From JBJXHB01 sp046160725 (GTDB lineage Bacteria; Pseudomonadota; Gammaproteobacteria; Burkholderiales; Burkholderiaceae_C), in assembly GCA_046160725.1 (NCBI GenBank), contig JBJXHB010000023.1, positions 1-9,987 of the forward strand: a stretch of 9,987 nt of DNA, read 5' to 3'. Shown piece by piece: positions 1 to 6,206 of this stretch. Numbering within the stretch: position 1 is the stretch's first letter; each line of letters opens with the position of its first letter. Position numbers and translations under genes: made by a program. The notes beneath the pieces were generated by a model, which saw only the letters and a program-made list of their open reading frames with translations, made no database searches and was not told the origin of the DNA.

Positions 1-2
1 GC

Positions 3-1196
3 CTGGCCCAGAAGGGCGGCGCCACCTGGAGCCACATCCAGATCGCCAACCGGCCGGACGCCATCTTCACCACCAAGGTCGACACCGCCAAGGCCGACCT
101 GGTGATGGCCTGCGACAGCATCGTCGCGGCCAGCAAGGCCACGCTGGCCGCCATGCAGCAGGGCCGCACCTTCGTCGCGCTCAACACCCACGGCACGCCG
201 ACCGCGGCCTTCGTGCGCAACGCCGACTGGCAGTCCCCGGCCGGCAACTGCGAGGCGGCCGTGCGCGACACCGTGGGCGCGGCCCTGGTGGGCGCCTTCG
301 ACGCCGAGCAGGTGGCGGTGCAGCTGCTGGGCGACAGCCTCTACACCAACCCGCTGATGCTGGGCTATGCGTGGCAGAGCGGGCGCCTGCCGCTGAGCCA
401 CGCCGCCATGATGCGGGCCTTCGAGCTGAACGCGGTGCAGGTCGACAACAACAAGGCGGCCTTCGAATGGGGCCGCCGCTGCGCCCATGACCTGGCCGCG
501 GTGCAGGCACTGTTTGCGGCGCGCTCGGTGATCGAAATCGTGCGCCGCCCATCCCTGGACGAGATGGTGGCCAAGCGCGTGGACTTCCTCACCGGCTACC
601 AGGACGCGGCCTATGCGGCGCACTACAAGGCCTTCGTCGACCAGGTTCGCGCGGCCGAGGTCAAGGCTGGCACGCCGGGCACGGCCTTGGGCGAGGCGGT
701 GGCGCGCTACCTGTTCAAGCTGATGGCCTACAAGGACGAGTACGAGGTGGCGCGGCTGCACACCGATCCGGCCTTCACCGCCCGCATCGCGTCAATGTTC
801 GAGGGCGACTACAAGCTGGTGCACCACCTGGCGCCGCCGCTGCTGGCCAAGACCAACGAGCGCGGCGAGCTGGTCAAGCGGCCCTTCGGCGGCTGGGTGC
901 GCAGCGGCTTTGCGTTGCTGTCCAAGCTGAAGGGCCTGCGCGGCGGCGCCTTCGACATCTTCGGCCGCACCGAGGAGCGGCGCACCGAGCGCGCGCTGAT
1001 CGGCGAGTACCGCGACTGCATCGAGGAGCTGCTGCGCGGGCTCAAACCCGGCAATGCGGCGCTGGCGGCCGAGATCGCCCGCATCCCGGAGGAGATCCGC
1101 GGCTACGGGCATGTCAAGGCGCGCCACCTGGTCGCGGCCCGCGCCAAGTGGGTCCAGCTGATGGCGACCTGGCGCGCCGGCACTGCCGCGACCTAG
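3..1196 (+). CDS. Indolepyruvate ferredoxin oxidoreductase, C-terminal part (5' end outside window)
   Basis: The enzyme oxidatively decarboxylates indolepyruvate and other aryl-pyruvates to the acyl-CoA, passing electrons to ferredoxin, in aromatic amino acid breakdown in the cytoplasm. The reading frame is open from base 3, and 397 codons are visible before the TAG at 1194-1196. The fragment starts inside the gamma (POR, PF01558-like) domain at LAQKGGATWSHIQIANRP, just after where the family's nucleotide-binding glycine motif should lie. It continues with LLGDSLYTNP and AFEWGRR, typical of this subfamily. From about fragment residue 190 it matches the C-terminal DUF6537 region, with KLMAYKDEYEVARL, FEGDYKLVHHLAPPL, FDIFGRTEERR and IRGYGHVKARH. 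Single-chain enzymes of this type run to about 1150-1200 residues, so roughly two thirds lies upstream, including both thiamine-diphosphate domains and any iron-sulfur ligands. Family assignment is firm; the substrate is inferred from the family. Confidence 0.93.
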   Translation: MAQKGGATWSHIQIANRPDAIFTTKVDTAKADLVMACDSIVAASKATLAAMQQGRTFVALNTHGTPTAAFVRNADWQSPAGNCEAAVRDTVGAALVGAFDAEQVAVQLLGDSLYTNPLMLGYAWQSGRLPLSHAAMMRAFELNAVQVDNNKAAFEWGRRCAHDLAAVQALFAARSVIEIVRRPSLDEMVAKRVDFLTGYQDAAYAAHYKAFVDQVRAAEVKAGTPGTALGEAVARYLFKLMAYKDEYEVARLHTDPAFTARIASMFEGDYKLVHHLAPPLLAKTNERGELVKRPFGGWVRSGFALLSKLKGLRGGAFDIFGRTEERRTERALIGEYRDCIEELLRGLKPGNAALAAEIARIPEEIRGYGHVKARHLVAARAKWVQLMATWRAGTAAT

Positions 1197-1201
1197 ACGC
1201 A

Positions 1202-1228
1202 GGGGCGGCGGGTGGAAACGCCCGCCCC
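1202..1228 (+). terminator. GC-rich hairpin after the oxidoreductase gene
   Basis: GGGGCGG (1202-1208) pairs perfectly with CCGCCCC (1222-1228) around a 13-nt loop, starting 6 nt after the TAG. No run of T follows, so it is only a candidate intrinsic terminator or 3'-end stabilising stem. It separates the oxidoreductase from the substrate-binding protein genes. Confidence 0.35.
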
Positions 1229-1260
1229 GGCCCGCGGGTGGCCGGGTACATTGCCCGTCC

Positions 1261-2250
1261 ATGGGCTCCCGAACCGATGGTCGCCGCAAGGCCCTGCTGG
1301 CCGCCGTCGCAGCGTTGCTGGGCCCCGCCGCCGTACCGCTGTCGTTCGGGCAGGGGCCGCCGCCGCGGGCGTTGCGCATCGGCGTGCTGAGGGTCGACAA
1401 GGTGCCCGCCAGTCCCCGGTTCGTGGCGGCCATGGCCGCCCTTGGCTATGTCGAGGGCCGCAACCTGACCTTTGAGCGCCGCGAAGCCGACGGCGACGCC
1501 GCACGGCTGCCGGCGCTGGCGGCGGAGCTGGTGCAGAGGAAGGTCGACGTCATCCTGACGTTCACGACAGCGGATACCAATGCGGCCCAGCTGGCAACGA
1601 AGACGACCCCGATCCTGATGATGGGTGTCGGCGGCGACCCCGTCGCCAGTGCCCTGGTGGCCAGCCTGTCCAGGCCCGGCGGCAATGTGACGGGCTTCGT
1701 CGGCATGGGCGCGGAGCAGAGCGTCAAGCGGCTCGAACTGCTGAAAGACCTGTTGCCGGGCCTGAAGAAGGCCGCGCTGCTGGGCGACGCGCAGATGACC
1801 GAAGCGACCCGGCACGCGGTCCGCCAGGCCGCCGCTGCGCTGCGCGTCGACCTGGTCATGGTGGACCTGCGCCACGATTCCGACATCGCCACGGTCATCG
1901 CCGAGCTGAAGTCCCGCGGCGTCCAGGCCCTGACGATGGCGAGCAGCCCCCTGGTCCATCGCCAGGACAAGCGCATTGCCGCCCTGGCGCTGCAGCATGG
2001 GCTGGCCTGGGCCGCCTCCGAACTCACCACCAATGACGGCGCGCTGCTGGGCTCCAGTCCGGACATGCGGCATGTCGTCACGGGCGCAGCCTCCCTGATC
2101 GACCGCATTGCGCGCGGCGCCAGGCCCGGCGACATCCCCGTCGAGCAGCCGACCCGCTTCCTGCTGTCGATCAACCTCAAGACCGCCCGCGCGCTGGGCG
2201 TCAAGCCCTCACCGGCCTTCATGACCCGGGTCGACCGGACGGTCGAGTGA
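1261..2250 (+). CDS. ABC transporter substrate-binding protein, PF04392 family (first of tandem pair)
   Basis: A periplasmic ligand-binding protein of 329 residues. The N-terminus has twin arginines (R8-R9) before a hydrophobic stretch at 11-28, so it looks like a Sec or possibly Tat signal peptide ending near residue 31. The mature part starts with RIGVLR and shows family hallmarks: RLPALAAELV and KVDVILTF (about 82-101), GDPVASALVASLSRPGGN (125-142), KRLELLKDLLP (156-166), and near the C-terminus GDIPVEQPTRF followed by INLKTARALG. The ligand cannot be read from sequence; members are often called tryptophan/tyrosine or branched-chain transporters on weak grounds. No clear Shine-Dalgarno precedes ATG 1261, so the start is the least certain part. 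Its stop overlaps the start of the next, paralogous gene. No permease or ATPase gene lies in the window, so it is an orphan binding protein here. Confidence 0.88.
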   Translation: MGSRTDGRRKALLAAVAALLGPAAVPLSFGQGPPPRALRIGVLRVDKVPASPRFVAAMAALGYVEGRNLTFERREADGDAARLPALAAELVQRKVDVILTFTTADTNAAQLATKTTPILMMGVGGDPVASALVASLSRPGGNVTGFVGMGAEQSVKRLELLKDLLPGLKKAALLGDAQMTEATRHAVRQAAAALRVDLVMVDLRHDSDIATVIAELKSRGVQALTMASSPLVHRQDKRIAALALQHGLAWAASELTTNDGALLGSSPDMRHVVTGAASLIDRIARGARPGDIPVEQPTRFLLSINLKTARALGVKPSPAFMTRVDRTVE

Positions 2251-3239
2251 CCTGGCCGGCCCGCCGCCGCATCGTCCTGGGCGCCTCCGCCGGCTTGGCC
2301 GCCGCCTGGGCGACCGGCGCGCAGGCGCAAGGCAGGCCGCCCGTGGTGGGGTTCCTGTTTCTGGGCCCCAGGCCGCCCGCCGGTGCAATGGACCCCCACT
2401 CGATCGCTGCGCGTCTGCGGGAGTTGGGCTGGGAGGATGGCAGGACGATGCGCGTCGAAGCGGCCTTTGCGGATCGCGAAGACCAGTTTCCCGCGCTCGC
2501 CGCGGACCTGGTGGCGCGCAAGGTGGACCTGATCGTCACCGCGGGCAGCAACGGCGCGCGCGCTGCCGCGCAGGCCACCGGCACCATACCGATCATTGCC
2601 CTCGGCCCTGATCTGCTGCGGCTCGGGCTGGTGCGCAACCTGGCCCGCCCCGGCGGCAACATCACCGGCCTGCCGAACGAGGCCGGCCAGAGCGTGCTGG
2701 GCAAGCGCCTGGAGTTGCTCAAGCGCGCCGCGCCCGCCGTCCGGCGCGTGACCTATGTGCGCAACCGGCAGCCCCCCGGGCAGATCGCCTGGAGCGAGGA
2801 GACGGCCGCCGCTGCGCGTGCCCTGGGCATCGAGCTGTCGTTTGCAGGCGTGGACAGCGCGGAAGACCTCGAGGCGATGTTCGCGGTGTTTGCGCGCAAC
2901 AAGCCCGATGCCCTGTGGTTCGCCGGCACAACGGTGAACAGCCGGCTGCGCGAGCGCATCGTGCAGCGGGTCGCCCGCGAGCGCCTGCCGGCCATCTATT
3001 CGAGCCGGCCATTCGTCGACGGCGGGGGCCTGATGTCCTACGCCGTCTCGCGCGCCGACATGAACCGCCGCGCGGCCATCTACATCGACAAGGTGCTCAG
3101 GGGCACCAAGGTCGGCGACCTGCCGGTCGAGCTGCCGACGCGGTTCGAGCTGGTCATCAACCTCAGGACCGCCGCCGCGCTCGGGCTGAAGATCCCGCCC
3201 GACCTGCTGCTGCAGGCCGACGAGGTGATTCCGGCTTGA
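2247..3239 (+). CDS. ABC transporter substrate-binding protein, PF04392 family (second of tandem pair)
   Basis: Paralogue of the gene before it, 330 residues, starting with GTG at 2247-2249. The start overlaps the upstream TGA as GTGA, so translation is probably coupled. The signal peptide has RRR at 6-8 followed by IVLG, a good twin-arginine-like motif, and ends at AQA (25-27) before Q28. The mature part carries FPALAADLVARKVDLIVTAG (81-100), NLARPGGNITGL (131-142), GKRLELLKRAAP and GDLPVELPTRFELVINLRTA. The residues before the RPGGN motif (GPDLLRLGLVR) diverge from the usual GDPV form seen in the first copy, so ligand preference may differ. A tandem duplication followed by divergence is inferred. 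The ATG at 3239-3241 overlaps this gene's TGA (TGATG) and could allow read-on into the kinase gene, though a promoter-like island follows. Confidence 0.88.
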   Translation: MTWPARRRIVLGASAGLAAAWATGAQAQGRPPVVGFLFLGPRPPAGAMDPHSIAARLRELGWEDGRTMRVEAAFADREDQFPALAADLVARKVDLIVTAGSNGARAAAQATGTIPIIALGPDLLRLGLVRNLARPGGNITGLPNEAGQSVLGKRLELLKRAAPAVRRVTYVRNRQPPGQIAWSEETAAAARALGIELSFAGVDSAEDLEAMFAVFARNKPDALWFAGTTVNSRLRERIVQRVARERLPAIYSSRPFVDGGGLMSYAVSRADMNRRAAIYIDKVLRGTKVGDLPVELPTRFELVINLRTAAALGLKIPPDLLLQADEVIPA

Positions 3240-3251
3240 TGCTGGCATGTC

Positions 3252-3272
3252 TTTCTATTCATTTTCTATTCA
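3252..3272 (+). repeat. 10-bp direct repeat in AT-rich island, candidate operator
   Basis: TTTCTATTCA occurs twice, at 3252-3261 and 3263-3272, with an 11-bp period, about one helical turn. It lies in a short AT-rich stretch (about 3247-3288) that stands out against the GC-rich surroundings. It sits directly upstream of the HipA-family kinase, whose N-terminus is a helix-turn-helix, so autoregulation at this site is plausible. Binding is inferred only. Confidence 0.45.
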
Positions 3273-3285
3273 CACCTGATACGAT
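3258..3285 (+). promoter_or_regulatory. Candidate promoter of the HipA-like kinase gene
   Basis: An extended -10 candidate, TGATACGAT, covers 3277-3285, with hexamer TACGAT at 3280-3285 matching four of six consensus bases plus the upstream TG. A weak -35, TTCATT at 3258-3263, lies 16 bp upstream and overlaps the direct repeat. Transcription would begin near 3291-3293, leaving a leader of about 28 nt before ATG 3320. That favours ATG 3320 over the upstream in-frame ATGs at 3239 and 3284. Confidence 0.4.
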
Positions 3286-3319
3286 GCGGCGCTCGCCCCG
3301 AGCGGGCCCGCTGCATCTG

Positions 3320-4660
3320 ATGGCCGACCTCCCCGACGCCGCTGCCACCCTCGCCGGCACCCCAGCCGGCCCTGGCCGGCCGCCCGACGAAGCCGACCTG
3401 ATCGCCGCGATCTCCAGGTTGGGCGTCGCAAGCTCGGTCGAGCTGCAGCAGGCCTTGCGGCGCAGCCAGCCCACCGTCTCGCGCCTGCTCGCCGCCGCCG
3501 CCGGCCGCGTCACGGCCCTGGGCCGCGGGCGCTCCGTCCGCTATTCACTTTCGCAGCCGATCCTGGGGGCGGCCGGGCGCCAGCCGCTGCATTGGGTGGG
3601 CGAAGACGGCGGCGCCCGGCGCTGGGGCACCTTGACTCTGGTGGCCGGCCAGCGGCTGCATGTGGAAGGCGGCGACGGGGGCCGCTGGTCGACCCAGGGC
3701 GCGCTGCCGTGGCTGCTGGCACCGCTGCGCTTCGAGGGCTTTCTCGGCCGATTGCTGGCGCGGCGCCTGGCGCCGTTCGGCTTCGGCAGCGACCCCGCGC
3801 AATGGAGCCTGGAGCAGCAGCTCTTCGCCGCGCTGCAAACACCCGATGCGCCGGGAGCGCTGGTGCTGGGCGATGCGGCAGCGCCGCCTGAGCCGGCGAT
3901 GGGCGACGACGACTACGACCGCCTGGCCGATGAGGTGGCGGCCGGCGGGCGCATCGGTTCTTCAGCCGGTGGCGAGCAGCCCAAGTTCACCGCCCGCCAC
4001 CGCGTGCACGGCGCCGTGCTCGTGAAGTACACGCCGCCGCGCGGCACGCCCTTCGGCGAGCAATGGAGCGACCTGCTGCATGCCGAGGCGCTGGCGCTGC
4101 AGCTGCTGGGCGAGCATGGCGTGCCCGTGGCGAGGGCGCGGATGGTGCTCACGCCGCGGCGCAGCCATCTGGAAAGCCGCCGGTTTGACCGCGTCGGCTC
4201 AGCCGGCCGCGCGCATGTGGTGCCCCTGTGGGCGGCGCATGATGCCTTCGTGCCCGGCCCGCGCCGGCATTGGGCGGCCACTTGCGAGGTGCTGGCGGAG
4301 CAGCGTCGCCTGCCGCGCGAGGCCGCGGCGCAGGCTGCCGCGCTGCTGGCCTTCGGTCGCCTGATCGGCAACACCGACATGCATTTCGGCAACCTGAGCC
4401 TGGCCGTGACGCCGGCCGATGTGGCGAAGGGCCGCTTCAGCCTGGCGCCGGTCTACGACATGCTGCCGATGCGCTGGCGGCCCGATCCGCATGCCGGCGA
4501 TCTGGGCCTGCTTCCCTTCGACCCCGAACCGGCCGATCGGGCGAGCGCCGCGCGGCCGCTGGCCGAGGCCTTCTGGGACCGGGTGGCGGTCCACCGGGCC
4601 ATCGGCCGCGACTTCCGCGCGCTGGCGGTGGCGATGCGCGGCCGGGTGGCCAAGCGCTGA
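3320..4660 (+). CDS. yjjJ: HipA-family Ser/Thr kinase with N-terminal HTH, YjjJ-like
   Basis: A 446-residue protein, about the length of E. coli YjjJ, a HipA-like kinase encoded without a HipB antitoxin. Residues 26-76 form a winged-helix-like DNA-binding domain (LQQALRRSQPTVSRLLAA, then RGRSVRYSL). The kinase fold follows: the glycine loop reads SSAGGEQPKF at 214-223, where S214 aligns with the autophosphorylated Ser150 of HipA. The catalytic loop is GNTDMHFGN with D353 and N358, and the metal-binding motif is VYDM with D380. All core residues are kept, so an active kinase is expected. HipA itself phosphorylates GltX and causes growth arrest; the target here is unknown. ATG 3320 was chosen because it follows a promoter-like island and gives family length. 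ATG 3284 or 3239 would add 12 or 27 residues. The stop lies 3 bp from the convergent PEP-CTERM stop. Confidence 0.85.
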   Translation: MADLPDAAATLAGTPAGPGRPPDEADLIAAISRLGVASSVELQQALRRSQPTVSRLLAAAAGRVTALGRGRSVRYSLSQPILGAAGRQPLHWVGEDGGARRWGTLTLVAGQRLHVEGGDGGRWSTQGALPWLLAPLRFEGFLGRLLARRLAPFGFGSDPAQWSLEQQLFAALQTPDAPGALVLGDAAAPPEPAMGDDDYDRLADEVAAGGRIGSSAGGEQPKFTARHRVHGAVLVKYTPPRGTPFGEQWSDLLHAEALALQLLGEHGVPVARARMVLTPRRSHLESRRFDRVGSAGRAHVVPLWAAHDAFVPGPRRHWAATCEVLAEQRRLPREAAAQAAALLAFGRLIGNTDMHFGNLSLAVTPADVAKGRFSLAPVYDMLPMRWRPDPHAGDLGLLPFDPEPADRASAARPLAEAFWDRVAVHRAIGRDFRALAVAMRGRVAKR

Positions 4661-4663
4661 GCG

Positions 4664-5443
4664 TCAGGCCCTCGCGCTCCGGCGCGCCACCCCGGCCACC
4701 GTGGCCAGCCCGGCGGCCAGCAGGGCCCAGGTGCCGGGCTCCGGCACCGGCGGCGGCAGGTTCTCGACGGTGAACCCGCTGTAGGTCACGTTGGCCTGCG
4801 AGAAGTTGTAGAAGCCGAAGCGGCCTTCCGGGAAGCTGCCGGCCACGTCCAGCACCATGGTCTCGGTGGCGAACGCGCCGCCGGTCACGGCCACCGTGAC
4901 GCGGTCGGCCAGGTAGGTGATCGCGAAGCGGTACTCGGTGAAGTCGGCCCAGCCCATGGTGCTGGACTGGTTCGTGCCCAGCACGTCCCAGGTCGAGTCC
5001 TCCGTGTGGCCCCAGAACCCCGGCAAGTAGCTGGTGATCGTGCCCTTGACCCGGCTGAGCGCAAATCCCTCCTGTGCCCGGAAGCCGCCGTTGTTCTGGC
5101 TGTTCTGCTTCCAGTCCAGCAGGACGAAGTCCATGTCGTTGCCGGTGCCGGACGGGCCCTGGTAGCCCATGACGAAGCCGATGAAGTCGTCGTCGCCGGT
5201 GGTGTTGACGACGATCCGGCCGCGCAGCACGGTGTTGATCAGGCTGTCCGGGCCGACAAAGAAGGTGGGGTCGTCGTTGATGGTCTGGGTGACCGACTGG
5301 CCGCCGGGCGCGACCACCCAGTTGCCGTTGGCCACAGGCCCCAGCTTCTGCCAGCTGTTCAGGTCGATCGGCACCTCGGCGGCATGGGCCGAGGCGAGGC
5401 TGGCCAGGGCCAGGGCAAGAACGGGGTTGCTCAGGTGTTTCAT
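4664..5443 (-). CDS. PEP-CTERM exported protein with thrombospondin C-terminal-like domain
   Basis: A secreted protein of 259 residues. Residues 1-22 are a Sec signal peptide, probably cut after AHA. The C-terminus has the PEP-CTERM signal: VPEPGT at 233-238, a hydrophobic helix (about 239-252) and a basic tail (RRSARA). Exosortase recognises this signal at the inner membrane, after which the protein reaches the surface or matrix. Residues 72-228 resemble the TSP_C (PF05735) L-lectin-like domain of animal thrombospondins. The match includes DDDFIGFVMGYQ (84-95), LLDWKQ (108-113), FWGHTEDS, GWADFTEYRF and GRFGFYNFSQANVTYSGF (207-224), in the same order as in thrombospondin-1. The acidic residues suggest calcium binding, which is an inference. 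A strong ribosome-binding site, AAGGAG, lies 8 nt before the ATG. The TSP_C call rests on remembered family motifs, not a search. Confidence 0.87.
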   Translation of the reverse strand: MKHLSNPVLALALASLASAHAAEVPIDLNSWQKLGPVANGNWVVAPGGQSVTQTINDDPTFFVGPDSLINTVLRGRIVVNTTGDDDFIGFVMGYQGPSGTGNDMDFVLLDWKQNSQNNGGFRAQEGFALSRVKGTITSYLPGFWGHTEDSTWDVLGTNQSSTMGWADFTEYRFAITYLADRVTVAVTGGAFATETMVLDVAGSFPEGRFGFYNFSQANVTYSGFTVENLPPPVPEPGTWALLAAGLATVAGVARRSARA

Positions 5444-5451
5444 GGGTTGGG

Positions 5452-5457
5452 CTCCTT
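5452..5457 (-). promoter_or_regulatory. Strong Shine-Dalgarno for the TSP_C-like PEP-CTERM gene
   Basis: AAGGAG on the - strand, 8 nt before the ATG at 5443. It fixes the start of this gene and is unusually good for this window. Confidence 0.8.
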
Positions 5458-5497
5458 CGGGTCGACAGCCACCGCGGCTGCGGCGGCGAGGACCCCA

Positions 5498-5510
5498 TCG
5501 TCTGAGACGA
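5498..5510. promoter_or_regulatory. 13-bp perfect palindrome, candidate operator
   Basis: TCGTCTGAGACGA is a perfect 6-1-6 inverted repeat, 55-67 nt upstream of the ATG at 5443. On the - strand it lies just downstream of TTGACG (5522-5517), a five-of-six match to a -35 box, although no convincing -10 follows. The place is right for a regulator of the - strand PEP-CTERM gene. Function is inferred. Confidence 0.35.
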
Positions 5511-5545
5511 CCGTTCCGTCAACGCAACCCGTCAGGCTACCCAGA

Positions 5546-5561
5546 CCCCCGCATTCGGGGG
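5546..5561. other. Hairpin in the divergent intergenic region
   Basis: CCCCCG (5546-5551) pairs with CGGGGG (5556-5561) around the loop CATT. It is flanked by two copies of GCAACCC, at 5524-5530 and 5566-5572, 42 bp apart. It lies between divergent genes, so a terminator is not expected unless an unseen transcript ends here. Confidence 0.35.
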
Positions 5562-5586
5562 GGATGCAACCCCTCGTTCAAGAGGT

Positions 5587-5612
5587 CGGGCGGCCGCCGT
5601 CAGGCCCGCCCG
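5587..5612. other. Second hairpin in the divergent intergenic region
   Basis: CGGGCGG (5587-5593) pairs with CCGCCCG (5606-5612), with a possible short inner extension, around a 12-nt interior. It lies 60 nt before the + strand start at 5673. No T run follows on either strand. Confidence 0.3.
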
Positions 5613-5672
5613 GCCGCAGGGCATCGGGGCCGGGGCCGCGCATCGGGTGCCCGGCTCTGGCAGAGTCGGCCC

Positions 5673-6176
5673 ATGGCGCGTCCGTCCCCCATGCCCGAGC
5701 CGCCGGCCCATCTGGCCGCTGCGGAGCGCCATTGCCGGCAACTGGTGCGCAAGCGCGCCCTGCTGGCGGCGGGCGTGGCCGCGGTGCCGGTGCCGGGACT
5801 GGACTGGGCCACCGACGTCGCCATCCTGCTGAAGCTGATTCCGCAGATCAACCTCGCCTTCGGCCTGACGGACGCCCAGATCGAACGGCTGGCGCCCGAG
5901 CGCAAGGCCGTGCTGCTGAAGGCGGTAAGCGCCGGTGGCAGCCTGCTGATCGGCAGGCTGATCACCCGCGACCTGGTGCTCAAGGCGCTGGCCGCCGTCG
6001 GCGTGCGCCTGACGACCCAGCAGGCCGCCAAATACGTGCCGGTGGCCGGGCAGGCCCTGTCGGCGCTGCTGACCTACTCGGCACTGAAATGGGTCTGTGA
6101 TCAGCACATCCGGCAATGCCTGGCGGTGGCGCAGCAGTTGCACCTGCCGGCGCCGGTGCCGGCGCCGTCCGCCTGA
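5673..6176 (+). CDS. Small helical protein, DUF697/EcsC-like, probably membrane-associated
   Basis: A 167-residue protein with no certain named family. It begins with a short Pro-rich tail, then a basic segment (RQLVRKR, 22-28). An Ala/Gly-rich hydrophobic segment holds VPVPGLDWATDVAILLKLI (38-56). Next are an amphipathic stretch (IERLAPERKAVLL), a glycine-rich hydrophobic stretch (SAGGSLLIGRLITR, 86-99) and YVPVAGQALSALLTYSALKW (121-140). The pattern 'pG-D...LLK.IpqI....G.....GG...GR...P..G......TY' resembles DUF697 domains, which occur alone or behind GTPases, and EcsC-like proteins. This is a resemblance from memory. No signal peptide or GTPase motif is visible. The C-terminal PAPVPAPSA is encoded by a perfect hairpin. 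No clear ribosome-binding site precedes ATG 5673, and ATG 5691 is an alternative start. It runs 30 bp ahead of the broken dehydrogenase on the same strand. Confidence 0.68.
   Translation: MARPSPMPEPPAHLAAAERHCRQLVRKRALLAAGVAAVPVPGLDWATDVAILLKLIPQINLAFGLTDAQIERLAPERKAVLLKAVSAGGSLLIGRLITRDLVLKALAAVGVRLTTQQAAKYVPVAGQALSALLTYSALKWVCDQHIRQCLAVAQQLHLPAPVPAPSA
6148..6167 (+). other. 8-bp perfect hairpin inside the 3' end of the DUF697-like gene
   Basis: CGGCGCCG (6148-6155) pairs with an identical self-complementary CGGCGCCG (6160-6167) around GTGC, ending 6 nt before the stop codon. It lies in the Pro/Ala-encoding tail, so it may simply reflect codon bias, or it may stabilise the 3' end. No T run follows. 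Confidence 0.3.
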
Positions 6177-6206
6177 GTTGACACGCTCCACGCCACTCTC
6201 CGGCGC

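Noticed and set aside
1247..1252. TACATT as a -10 box giving a nearly leaderless message for the first binding protein
   Set aside because: There is no -35 at proper spacing; four matching bases in GC-rich DNA is weak evidence.
1446..3248. Long - strand open frame opposite the two binding protein genes
   Set aside because: It is antisense to two well-supported family members and its product shows no recognisable domain.
2915..3319. Longer N-terminus of the HipA-like kinase reaching back into the binding protein gene
   Set aside because: The extension is an out-of-frame shadow of the binding protein; family length and the promoter-like island support ATG 3320.
6178..6183. Perfect -35 hexamer TTGACA before the dehydrogenase remnant
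   Set aside because: Seventeen bp downstream stands CGGCGC, and no AT-rich -10 exists before the ATG at 6207.
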